From contig OX579640.1 of the NCBI GenBank assembly GCA_951230915.1, forward strand, positions 20,852,981-20,916,980: a stretch of 64,000 nt of DNA, read 5' to 3'. Of the stretch, positions 40,601 through 51,060 are shown in pieces. Source of the stretch: Antitrichia curtipendula (taxonomy: Eukaryota > Streptophyta > Bryopsida > Hypnales > Leucodontaceae). The stretch's first letter is position 1. Each line of letters opens with the position of its first letter. Position numbers and translations under genes: made by a program. The notes beneath the pieces are model-generated. The model was not told the DNA's origin and did not search any database. It worked only from the letters and a program-made list of their open reading frames with translations.

Positions 40601-43600
40601 GGTATTGATGCCTTCAATGCAAGCATAATGCTTTATTTTAAGTAGGGACTTTGTCAATATATCTGCCCACATGTCTGAAGTTGGTGTATATTCGAGGGAG
40701 AGTAGCTGAGAGTTGACTTTTTCTCGTAAGAAGTGAAAACGCAAGTCTATATGTTTGGACCTGTCATGGAATTTTGGATTTTTGCTCAGTGCGATACAGG
40801 ATTGGTTGTCACAAAAGAGAGTACTAGGTAGAGCTAGTGAATAGCCAAGTTCTTGGATGATTGCTTGTAGCCAAATTAGTTCTTTAGTTGCAGTAGCAGC
40901 TGCAATATATTCTGCCTTTGTAGAAGAGAGAGCAACAATACTTTGCTTTCGACTTTGCCAGGATATGAGACATGAGCCGATTCGAAACAAATAACCAGAT
41001 GTTGATCTTTGAGTATCAAGGTCGCCCCCCCAATCCGCATCGCTCCAGCCAAAAAGCTGATGAAGAGTGTTGTTTGTAGAAAGTTTGGTAGCGGTATATG
41101 TGAGTCCTTGATTTCTAGTGCCATGCAAATAACGTAGGACACGTTTGACACCGAGCCAGTGAATCGGTGCTGGGTTAGCCATAAATTGGGCTAAGTGTTG
41201 AACCGAAAAATTTAGATCCCATCGTGTACATGTAACTAGATATTGGAAACTGCCGATGGCTTGCTTATAAGGTACTGTGGTCATGTCTGCTTGTTCATGA
41301 GGTAAAAGATCATGACTTGATTGTATAGAGTAACGAATGCCAACTTTGAGGGGAGTACTCACTGGGTTAGCATTCAGCATATTAAATTTTTCTAAGATTT
41401 TGTTTATATACTTTTCTTGGGTCAGAGTTAATGTCTTTGTAGTTCGATTGCGATAAATTTGAACTCCTAAGATATATTGAATATCTTGAGTATCAGTCAT
41501 AGAAAAACGTTGTGAAAAGAGGTGCTTAGTTTTATTTAAATGTAATAAATCATTGGATATGATGATCAAATCATCAATATATAAGCCAAGTAGTATCAGA
41601 TAATGACCAGTTCGTTGAACATAGACATTAGTATCTGAGAGGCATTTAATAAAATTCTGGCTTTGTAGGAAGTTGTCGAATGCTTCATACCAGACGCGTG
41701 CAAATTGTTTTAAACCATATAAGGATTTTAATAATCTACAAACTTTGGATTTTTGAGTAGAAAGTATGTAACCTTCAGGTTGAGATATATATATTTCTTC
41801 TGCTAAAACGCCATTAAGGAATGCAGTAATCACGTCCATTTGGTGAACGTGATAGTCATAGAAGGTTGCAAAAGCAAGAAGAAGTCATAGTGATTTCATT
41901 TTGATCACTGGAGAAAATGTATCGGTATAATCTATGCCTTCTTGTTGGGAAAATCCATGTGCAACAAATCTGGCTTTGTAACGTGAAATGGAACCATCTG
42001 AGTTATATTTGCGTCGAAAAATCCATTTTGTGCTAATGAGATTCTTATTTGGTGGTAAATCCATGAGCTTCCAAGTGCAATTTGTAATCAGTGATTCATA
42101 TTCCGAGTCCATGGCTTTCTGCCAGTGGGGAGCTTCGGGGCTACTAAGAGCCTGATGAACTGAAAGGGGTTCGCTGACTTGTGTAAGGAGTGCATAAGCA
42201 AAATTGTCTTCATCGTGGTACTTTGTGGATTGCCAAATACCGCGAGTTTGACGCTAGGAGGTGCGTCGAAGTGGATATGGTTGAATGGGTTGAGATGGAG
42301 ATTGTTGATCAGAGGCTGGATTGTCTTGACGGTAATAGGATCGCAAGTGAGGAGATCCTAAAATAGAATCATTTGATAATTGATTGGGCGACTGTGGTAC
42401 TTTAGAATCAAAGTGGGATTCGAAGGTGACTAAGTCTAATAAAGTGTCAGATGGTGATTCCAACGAAGGTTGGACATGCTGTCCATCGGTTTGTTGTGGG
42501 GCCGGATTGGGAATAGGGTCATTGATGACAGTATAATAGTCGTCCATATTTATGGACGATGTTGAACTGCTATTTAGCATCGTATCTTCAGAGAAGATAA
42601 CATCACGGCTATAGAAAAATCCACCGGATTGGGGATCATACAGACGATATCCTTTCACGCCATTGGGTTGGCCGTAGCCTACGAAAATACATTTATGAGT
42701 TTTGAAATTTAACTTCTTTCGCTTATTCTTAGGTATATGAGTATAAGCGAGACAACCGAACACTTTTAAGTGTGATAAATTAGGACGAATTTCAGTCCAG
42801 AGTTGATAAGGAGTAATTTTATTTAAAGCTTTAGTATGAGAAATATTACGTAAGTAACAGGCAATAGATATTGCTTCAGCCCAAAATGAGTTTGGGAGAT
42901 TGACAGCTTTAAACATGCTTCTTGCGGATTCTACTAAGGTGCGATTCTTTCGTTCTGAGACGCCATTTTGCTCTGGATTGTAGGGGTTTGTGAATTGACG
43001 TTGTATTCCGGATTCGTTACAATAGTGATTAAATTGTTTTGATGTGAATTCACCGCCGTTGTCTGAACGCAAAATTAAGATATTTTTGTTGGTATGTCTT
43101 TCGACAATGTTTTTATATTTGATAAAGTGTGTAAGTGTTTCTGATTTCTTGGTTAAAAAATAAACATGGGTATAACGTGAATAATCATCTATGAAGAGGA
43201 GAAAATAATATGCACCTCCAATGGAAGGTGTGTTCATAGAACCACAAAGATCTGTATGTATGAGTGCTAAAACCTCTGTAGCACGAGTTGCTGGATCTTG
43301 AGGATAAGGTGACTTGGAGTGTTTACCGAACATACAACTGTTACATATAGGAATGCTTGACTTCAATTCTGGTAGACCGTCAACCAGTGAATTGGATTGC
43401 ATTATTTTTAAAGATTGAATATGAATATGGCCAAGTCTTTTGTGCCATCTGAGGGGTTCTGCTTCCATATTTGGAGAAATAGTTGCTGTATAGTTGAAGT
43501 TAGTGGGTGGTATACCAAGACCCAAATTATACAAGTTGTCTTCTTTGGGAATGTAATACGTTATTGGTATTCTTGAATTAGGTGATGTTGTTTTTATAAT

Positions 43601-46396
43601 ACATTGATCTTTCTTAAAGATAAGGATTGTGTTCCCTGATGTGGTTATTTGGGCCACAGAAAGGAGATTTTTCGTCAAATCTGGAACGTAAAGAACGTCC
43701 GAGAATTGTAGTTGTTGTCATGTGTGGAGCTGGATAACTACAGAACCAAAACCAATAGCTTGGTGAGAATTATTGTCACCGAGAATAATAGTTCTTGTTG
43801 TTATTAAGTCTTGAAAATCACAAAATAGTGATCGGTTTGGCGTCATATGCTGACTAGCGCCCGAATCTAAGAACCAAGAAAGTGACGGACCAGAAATAGT
43901 GACAGTGGCACTAAATAAATAGCTGGGATCTTTTTGGTTAAATGAAGCTGAAGAACCAGCTGTAAAATTATTGGTATAAGTTCTGGAAGAAGAACCAGTT
44001 TGATGGCCTTGGTCTCGTTTCTTTTTCCTGCAGTCGGGTGCTTTATGACCCGGGATTCCACAATAATGGCATATTATTGTATTTTCTGAGAGGTTACGAT
44101 TAAAATTAGATTTGTTAAAGGATTTTGAAAAATTTTGTTTTTGACCACGTTTGTTTGATTTATATGATGAAGATTTGGTAAATTTTCCTTTGACATAGAA
44201 TGCATTTGTTGTGTTTTTGTCTTGCTTAGGTGTTATAGTGTCATTAAGATCATTTTGTTGTAAGATGTTGGATATGAGAGTTGTAAATGTGAGATCTATT
44301 ATCCCACCTTGTCTTGTAATAAACGAACTCCATGATGAAGGTAGAGCTGCTAAAAGTAGGTTAACCTGTTGGGAGTCCGTGAAGATGCAACCAGCAATTG
44401 CCGCTTCTTGGAGAGTTGACTGCCATGTTTCTAAGAAATTAATGACATCATCTGTGTCAGACATAGTCATGTGACATAGCTTCTTGTGAAAATTCACTTG
44501 ACTAACTTTGTTGGATTTTTCGTAAAGTTGTTTTATACGAGCCCATATTTCTTTTGTAGTTTTAAGTTGACGCAACGAAATGAGTTGCTTTTCTCCACAG
44601 TGCAAAAGTATATCAGATCGAGCTTTGGCATCTTTCAGTTGCCAGGCTGCAATACCTGCAACATCGGAAGAAGCTGGAGCAGCTTCCGTACCATCAACGA
44701 CGGACCAAAGTTCGGATCGAAGTAGGAGCATTTCAAGTTTGATATTCCAAGTCGCATAATTGGATGCTGTTAGTGGTGGTATTACATATGCTCGAGAAGA
44801 TGAGCTTACAGTAGAAGAGGAATTCATTAAAATAAAGTTCCAATGAGTTAATTAAATTTAATTAAAGTTCCTGATACAAATAAGAGGGCACATTGTCGTA
44901 ATGATCATCCTCAACATACTGTGGAATGATCTCATCGAACTGGCTAGCTTGGGTTTGGGAATCGACATAGCTTGCAAGTGCGTTGTTAATTCCGTATGAA
45001 ATGTTTTCGCGATTTGGATTCCAAGGCAATCCAATGTCTTCATTCTCTTCAACTGCTAACTCATCTGCAACTTGAATAAATCCACCTTGAAGAAAACGTT
45101 GAAAGAATCTTGTCACGTGAAACTGATTCTCTTGTTCAATTTGCTCTTCTTCTGTTTCTAGGACCTCGAAAACATCTGCGCTTGAACACTCCTGTGGAGG
45201 AGTTGGTGCGAAGCACATATTGAAATTTTAAGTGCCTAGCTCTGATACCATGTGTGAAATATAATACAGATGATCGAGATTACGAAGCTGAAGAATTTAT
45301 ATATATATATTAATGTACATAACAAAGGTTTCCAAGCCTGAGGCTTTGTACTAGAAAGGAAACTACTTAGTCTATCGGAACGGTGTGACTCTACAGTTCA
45401 CAAATCGTCGTGACGCTACAGTAAACTAACTTATGCTAACAACTGAAAGGCGGATATTGGGATAGAGGGTGATGCCAAGGTTGAGAATGAAGGAGAATTT
45501 AATATCTTTCGCTAGCTCCTGTCGGGCGCATAGTGCTTGTGCGCACACAAGGATTTCAATGTATCATAGTCGAGAAATTCTGTAACGACTGACTTCAGAA
45601 GAGGAAAATGATGTCATCTAAATTTTGCTCAGAGCAAGATGCGGCAAATGCCACACAATTTTTCTTTCTCTTCTTCAACATCAGCTGCAGCACGAAACAT
45701 GCGATACTGCACCAAAGTCAAAAAACTACTCGCTAATTGCCATCAATCACGGCTATCCCGTGCTTTCAAGAATTCAGGAATCACTACTTGACTGATCCAT
45801 GCAGCAGACCTAAATAGATTCTCCAAACACGGCACAAGAAGAGAAGGAAGAGAACAAGAATCCATTCACTTTGTTTAGACATCATATCAGTCACAAAAGA
45901 AGGTGATTCTTCCTGCCAACTAAAATCATTTCGAAGATTCCTATTCCCCGATTCCGAGTTTATTCAGTAATAATTTGCAGAATTTTGAATGTTCATCAAT
46001 TTTAGCATGTGCACTTACAGCTTCATAACAGAAACTTGAGAAACAGGATCGAAAAAACGCACTCTAAGGCGATTGAAAACACAAGACACTATGTTTCCAG
46101 AAGCATTGGAATCAACAAAAACCACACTAATTTGCTTTCTTTTAACATCAGCAATAATACCACGAAGCAAGACATCGTACACCAAAATGAAAAACTTTTT
46201 GCTAATCGCCATTAATCTTGACCATTGCCTGGACACAAGGGATCAAGAACGACTCCATGAACAGATGCAACATCTTGAATAGCAAATCGATTCTCCTAAA
46301 ACATCAAGAGATTCCGAAAGAGAAGAAAGCGAAGGGTTGAGATACCGATAGGAGAAAGGATGTAGAGCGGCGACCAAGTACGGCCATGACTGCCAT
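37639..46396 (-). CDS. Mitochondrial ATP synthase 24 kDa (FAd-type) subunit, seven exons
   Basis: Exons, minus strand: 46396-46346, 39585-39465, 39057-38910, 38715-38605, 38429-38283, 38071-37949, 37696-37639. All introns are GT-AG, the phases join without a stop, and the 759 bases encode 252 residues. Exons 1-2 give an Arg-rich, Ser-rich, acid-poor N terminus (MAVMAVLGRRSTSFLLS..., then RLRLSIPQRR), as expected for a mitochondrial presequence. Exon 3 (DIVKKVF, then KEKFVMDP and RIRE) and exons 5-6 (GADDAMFKALAKVEKSIGKP, then AKAELEEIRN) match by memory the plant 24 kDa ATP synthase subunit (MGP1/FAd, about 240 residues), in the same order. The end, DVNLSDIDHRTYL, parallels the family's DVKSLDIRNFI-type tail. 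The product is an accessory, plant-specific subunit of mitochondrial F1Fo-ATP synthase. Intron 1 is 6.8 kb and carries the copia insertion. Exons 3-7 are firm. Exon 1 and the exon 4 acceptor are chosen by phase and by length against the family. Confidence 0.88.
40315..40507 (-). repeat. 3' LTR of the copia element
   Basis: 193 bases, TGTGTGAAAT...GCTAACA on the plus strand. It contains a TATATATATA run that could act as a TATA box. Confidence 0.95.
40508..40519 (-). other. Polypurine tract of the copia element
   Basis: Read on the minus strand, GAAGGGGGCG directly precedes the 3' LTR, which is the expected position and composition for second-strand priming. Confidence 0.8.
40544..44827 (-). 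pseudogene. copia gag-pol polyprotein with three in-frame stops
   Basis: The single frame is 1428 codons including the final stop. N-terminal Gag region (NYATWNIKLEMLL), CCHC zinc knuckle (CHYCGIPGHKAPDC), protease active site (LDSGASQHM), GAG-pre-integrase HHCC region (RWHKRLGH..., ICNSC), integrase DDE (HTDLCG, SDNGGEF, NPEQNGVSERKN), reverse transcriptase (MDVITAFLNG, LYIDDL instead of the commoner YVDDM), and RNase H (GWSDADWGG, SSTKAEY, DNQSCIAL, HIDLRFHF). The frame is maintained throughout, but stops occur at 43718-43720 (TGA), 42254-42256 (TAG) and 41885-41887 (TGA). There are no frameshifts. The product would normally be processed into capsid and replication enzymes. This copy cannot make full-length Pol. 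Confidence 0.95.
44862..45218 (-). CDS. 118-residue acidic open frame in the copia leader
   Basis: Between the primer site and gag (whose ATG is 35 bases downstream of this frame's stop) is an intact frame beginning MCFAPTPPQECSS. It is strongly acidic (many Glu and Asp, runs such as ETEEEQIEQEN and VEDDHYD) and has no membrane segment or motif I recognise. Standard copia elements have only a non-coding leader here. It may be an accessory frame of this lineage, a captured host segment, or chance. It is in a different frame from gag-pol and, unlike gag-pol, carries no stop. Confidence 0.4.
   Translation of the reverse strand: MCFAPTPPQECSSADVFEVLETEEEQIEQENQFHVTRFFQRFLQGGFIQVADELAVEENEDIGLPWNPNRENISYGINNALASYVDSQTQASQFDEIIPQYVEDDHYDNVPSYLYQEL
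45239..45250 (-). other. Primer binding site (initiator tRNA-Met)
   Basis: Immediately inside the 5' LTR the minus strand reads TGGTATCAGAGC, complementary to the 3' end of plant initiator methionine tRNA. Confidence 0.92.
45251..45441 (-). repeat. 5' LTR of the copia element
   Basis: 191 bases. It differs from the other LTR by two transitions and one TA unit. At both substitutions this copy has CG where the other has CA or TG. Confidence 0.95.
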
Positions 46397-46508
46397 GTCC
46401 GAGCAATCCAAGGGCGCTCTTGCAGTAAGCTGAGCGAGACGATGATTTTGATTTGCATGGCTTCTGCGCGGGACATTAGTGTGGTGTGCAACCAAGTCTA
46501 CCCTGGTG

Positions 46509-47283
46509 AGGCAGCCGTAGCCTTAACCCCAGTATAGAAAATCCCATGGCCTTTTTTCCATCAAAAATCACTCAAAACTGCCATTTCTATTACAAAGAGC
46601 ACAAAACTTTTTAAATGGTCTTTTTTTGGCTATCTAACCATAGGATCTTGCACTAGACTAGTGTAAGTCAGAATGCATTGAAGAAAATTTTGAAACTTTC
46701 ACCCTTAAAAACCCGCTTGTCCCCTCAGGGGACAATTTGGGTCCGGGTAGGTTCCTATTGTCTCAATTGGAAGTGAATTTTTTTGAGATTTTTTGAGGTT
46801 GTGTATCTTTTCAAGAGCTTTGTGGATATATAATTTTTGTTTCAATCGGATGCCGGATGAAAAAGTTATGGCACAATGAGCAAGAAATGAAGATTGGTGG
46901 ACAGCCCAAAAAAAATTACAAAAAGTCAAAATAATTTTTTTGAATTTTTTTCCTAAAAGATTATGTTCTTACCTATACGTGAAGCTTTGATTCATTCGAA
47001 ATGGACTAGGGATGAGAAAGTTATGGACAATCTTAGTTTTTCGGGCAATTTAAGCATCTTCTTAAAAAAAAACTTTTTGTTCAACTTTGAATGCTTATAT
47101 CTTCCAATCCGTACGGTGAAATTTGATGAAATTTTTACAACATGATCTCAGACAAGTTAAGTACAAGATCCTACGGTTAAATTTCAAAAAATAAAAAATT
47201 TGTTTCTTTAAGTGAATACAACAGAAGTGGTAGTTTTGAGTGGTTTTTGGCAGAAAACACCCTTAGGGTTTTAGAGGTTAACC
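46509..47283. repeat. ACCCCTAAAGG-family repeat, both ends present
   Basis: 46509-46690 (CTTAACCCCAG..., TCACTCAAAACTGCCATTTC, CCATAGGATCTTGCACTAG) is the inverted counterpart of 47120-47283 (CAAGATCCTACGGTTAAATT, GTTTTTGGCAGAAAACACCC, GGGTTTTAGAGGTTAACC). The element is therefore bounded by long imperfect inverted repeats. The interior resembles 7500-7800. Non-coding. Confidence 0.55.
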
Positions 47284-48119
47284 ACTTAGATTAAAAAAAA
47301 AAAAAAAATTTAAAATTAATATTTTTTTTTTGTAATCTTAGGGGGCTTCCCCTTAAGTTCCTTTTTGGACATAGGTGGTATAACTTTTGCTCCCGGGCAC
47401 TGATTGAAAAAATGTATATATTCTCAAAAAGCTAATCTAATTTACTATCTCCAAAAAGAATTTCAATAAATTGTGTCAAAAATTGAAATCACATAAGCCT
47501 AGGCTGTACTTGAAATCTCAAGTGTCCCTTGCATGGACTTTGAAACTTTAGGGGTATTTTGTAGCCAAGGTATTTTGTAGCGACTAAGTAGCAAACCGTA
47601 GCTTACGTAGGGTTCCTTAGGAGCAACTAAAGGTGTTGTTGTACAAGATGAATAAGGGATGTTTCTTAAGGCTCACAAAGATATTATTGATGATATAGTT
47701 TTCATCCAACATAATGATGTCTTGTAAATTTCTTCAATTTTCAATTGAAATTTGGATGGACTATAGAAAATTTTGAATGAGTTTTTTTTTTTTTAATATT
47801 TTTTCTTTGTGAAGTTTTTATGTGTAGGATGAAGATTGATTCTTAGAGAAATTCCTAAGGAAATAATATGTATTTAAAATATAGACCTCTAGTGATTTTT
47901 GAAAAAAAAGTGAAGGAATTTCCTTCAAATACCAAAATAACCATTTAAACTTTAAAAATTGTAAAGCAAGTGTACATTAGAGAGTATAGCAGTAATTTGT
48001 AAACCAAATTATCATGTCATTCTATTTTAGAAACATTGTTGAATATTATAGATTGACTTTCTGGCTCTGATTTTTGTCTTTTTGTTGTGTATTTGAGTCC
48101 AAATCACAGTGTTTCACTA
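47284..48119. other. Intergenic DNA
   Basis: AT-rich, with a poly-A tract at 47294-47310. No gene or repeat boundary is supported. Confidence 0.5.
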
Positions 48120-51060
48120 TTTAAATTGTTGGTTTTTGTCCCAATTTGGTGGTTTTGTAGTTGTTATTACCAAGTTGGAGGTACAGTTTTGGATTCCAAT
48201 TTTGAGTTTGGGGAGGTGGATTCCAAATCGGAACTCTATAGTGATCTGTAGTGACTACCTAGTGAGTAGTTTGTTAACCAAGTTGGAATGTCCTGGTAAG
48301 TTTGGCGACAGGTTCCAAATTAGGCAATTAACTGCAAGTGGTTGTAGTAATTGATTTGTTCCAAATTGGTAACCACTAGTTTGGAAAATTTCCTATTAGG
48401 CTATCTTCTTCATCTTTCGAGGAACCACCGTTTTTGACAGGTTCCAAATTGGATAGTTAACTGTAAGTGGCTGTAGTAACTGATTTGTTCCAAATTGGTA
48501 ACCGTCAGTTTGGAAATTTTCCTATTAGGCTGTCTTCTTCATTTTTTGATAGACCACTATTTTTGAGAGTTTTGTCAGTGAGTCCGATTAGCAGGCTAAT
48601 TTTCTGTTTGGTTTGTGATGATTTTTTTTCCAAGTTGGAGTTTAATGTGTGAGTGAATGTGAACCTACAGTATTACGAGGGTAATTCAAGCTATGAAATT
48701 CCATGGAAATGGTAAATGAATGTATGTAAGTCCTAGTTGGATAATTGTGAAGTGAAACCAAGTTTATTATTGCACAAAGGTGCACCGAATTAGGAAGATT
48801 TGAGTTTATGTAGAGCAATCAGTGTGATGTCTATGTCTGTGTGTTTATGGAACGGAAATGATTATGTCCAAGTTGGGAAGAATAAGAAGTGTGTTTAGCA
48901 ATGGAGTGAGTAGAAGCCAAGTTGGAAGATGAAGTAATTGTGTGCTGGAAGTTAGAAGTTGAAGAGTTTAAATTGTATGAGTGTAGGCAGTGTAGATCAA
49001 TCAAGCTCCAAATTGAAGTATATTAACAAAACTGTAAATCTGTAAATGGTGATCTGATCACCAATTCGGAATTAAATGGAAAGGATATTTTCTAATTGGT
49101 GTGTGGTATCTTGCATGATGAGCGCATATTTTAAGTGATGCAATGCATGATTGAGAAGTATGGGATAATTTGGAAGGAATTTATGGAAAGCCTAGTTGAG
49201 AGTTTATGCCTTTGTGATTTCAGTCCAAGTTGGTTGAAAACATGTGTGCTAATTTAACGAGAAGCCTGAAGTTGGTTAGCTGTGCCGTTATAGTATTTTG
49301 ACTCAAGAAGGAATTTGAAAGAAACTTCGTGAAGTTATTTTGAATATTGTTAATTAATTTATGAATGGCTAATGTATTGTTTGAGAGTTTTGTGTGTGGT
49401 GTGTATGATACCAATTCGGAAAGTTTGAGTGTTGTCTTGTTTTAGTTCCAATTTGGCCTATTGTGAATGCGCATTGTCATTTGAAATTTGGAAAGAATAT
49501 TATTGAATGTATGTAAGGCAGTCAGTTAAAACCAAATTAGTGAATTAAATCTTGGTGGTTTTCAAGAAGGAGACAAAGATAAAATTGTAGGTGAGTAGTC
49601 CCATTCAGAAATTGAAGGTTCCTTGATGTGATATGTGAAGAATTCCAAGTTGATACTTGAAAATTCTTGTTGTGATAGAGGGAGGCAAAGATAAGTGATC
49701 AGCTATTGGTTGGTAGAAAGGAAGAAATCCAATTCGGATTGTTGCAGTGCTGATAGAGCAAGGAATCTAACTCAGTGGAGAAGGCTGAAGTTGACCAACA
49801 AAAAGTCAAGATCAACCAATTTGGGATAACACTTTAACCTTATGACCATTAAGAGTGGAGAAAAAAATTAAGTAATTAGATTTATCTTGTGAGGAAAATT
49901 ATATAGTATTTGTGTTAAAGGAACATTTTTTAAATCTAATTTTTTATTGCAATGGCCTAGTAGAATTAATTTAGAATCATTCCTATTAAATAGTCTCCCC
50001 GGAACAAAATTTATTACATACTTGGGTTTCATTAATTTAGCTCCTAAGTTTATTTACATTTTGTACTATAATTCATTTTATAGTAATGTACCATAAATGT
50101 ATTATGTATAAAATGTTGAAGGAGAATAATGACCGAATTGGAAATTATCCTATTAGTATAATAAATTCGTTCCAAGGAAGACGGTCAAGTAGGGAATCTC
50201 TACTAATAGGTACTATATATAAAATCAAAATATTTTTACTTAAGTTCACTAACCCAACTTGGAACTCCATAGCCAAAAACATTACTACAATGACACTTCA
50301 AATCCAATTAGGCTCATGACGTTAACTCTCACATTAACATACTAATTCCAATTGATAAGCACAATTTCAAGTACCATATTTCACCTCATTGAAGACATCC
50401 ATTTGGAATAGAAGATTTATTTTTTATTTATTTTTTATTTTCCAAATTAGTGGCCAAATCATCGTTTACAAATTGTCATTTAATTCTTCCTCTCTTAGAA
50501 GCTTTTATCACTAAATTTCTGACACAATTCTTCCTTGAATTATCACTCTTCCTGCCAACTTCATCATCATAACACACGTCCAAACTTCCCAATTAGAACA
50601 CTAACATTCTTCATTACATATTCTTCTCCAATTAGGATCAAAAATATCTTTCCACCACATGCACAACATCAAATTTAAATCTCCATCTTAACCATAAACT
50701 CTTTAACTTCCAGTTCTTCCCAATTAAGACACACACATAACTCATCACTCAATCACACAAACACACCAAGCAACCAACTTGGAACACACAAACAATAAAA
50801 ATATGCAGCACAAATTGTCTGGGACATAACTGGCACTCTATCAAACGGTGAAGAAAAATGAGAGAGAAAGCACACCTAATAGGAACCACAAGGTAGCGGT
50901 TACCAAAAGGGGAAGGAGGACGACCTAACCACCTACAACTACCAACTAGGAAATTAATTGACAATTGAATACAACCACAACATTCATTCCTCCCTTATCA
51001 CATTAGATACCAATCAAAAGACCAAGCTGGACAACCCAAAAGACTCTAATTTGGATCAAA
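48120..51060. repeat. Array of CCAA(N)TTGG palindromes with mid-point strand switch
   Basis: About forty copies of a 9-10 base dyad (CCAAGTTGG, CCAAATTGG, CCAATTCGG, CCAATTAGG and relatives) are spread irregularly over 2.9 kb. Clear ones start at 48141, 48170, 48278, 48361, 48490, 48630, 48868, 48917, 49061, 49225, 49411, 49448, 49729, 50254 and 50774. To about 49860 the plus strand is rich in G and T, with CCAAGTTGG as the commonest asymmetric form. From about 50230 it is rich in A and C, and the same word appears as CCAACTTGG. The whole therefore looks like two inverted half-arrays around a centre near 50.0 kb. No coding frame is convincing. Function unknown. Confidence 0.75.
48307..48564. 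repeat. 129-bp tandem duplication inside the dyad array
   Basis: GACAGGTTCCAAATT starts at 48307 and 48436. The two units share TGATTTGTTCCAAATTGGTA and CCTATTAGGCT blocks with scattered differences. Confidence 0.85.

Larger units (their letters stand above)
40315..45441 (-). mobile_element. Ty1-copia LTR retrotransposon, nearly complete, in an intron
   Basis: The 5.1 kb element is bounded by LTRs at 40315-40507 and 45251-45441, each starting TG and ending CA, and is flanked by the 5-bp target duplication ACTGA (40310-40314 and 45442-45446). It is read on the minus strand: 5' LTR on the right, a primer site for initiator tRNA-Met, a leader with an extra open frame, one gag-pol frame, a polypurine tract and the 3' LTR. 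Domain order is Gag, protease, integrase, reverse transcriptase, RNase H, which defines Ty1-copia. It sits in intron 1 of the ATP synthase 24 kDa gene in the same orientation as the gene. The LTRs differ by two transitions and a two-base TA-run length change, so the insertion is recent. Three in-frame stops make it non-autonomous now. Confidence 0.96.

Noticed and set aside
40544..44827. Reading the copia frame as several separate genes
   Set aside because: All four open segments are in one frame and follow one polyprotein's domain order, separated only by in-frame stops.
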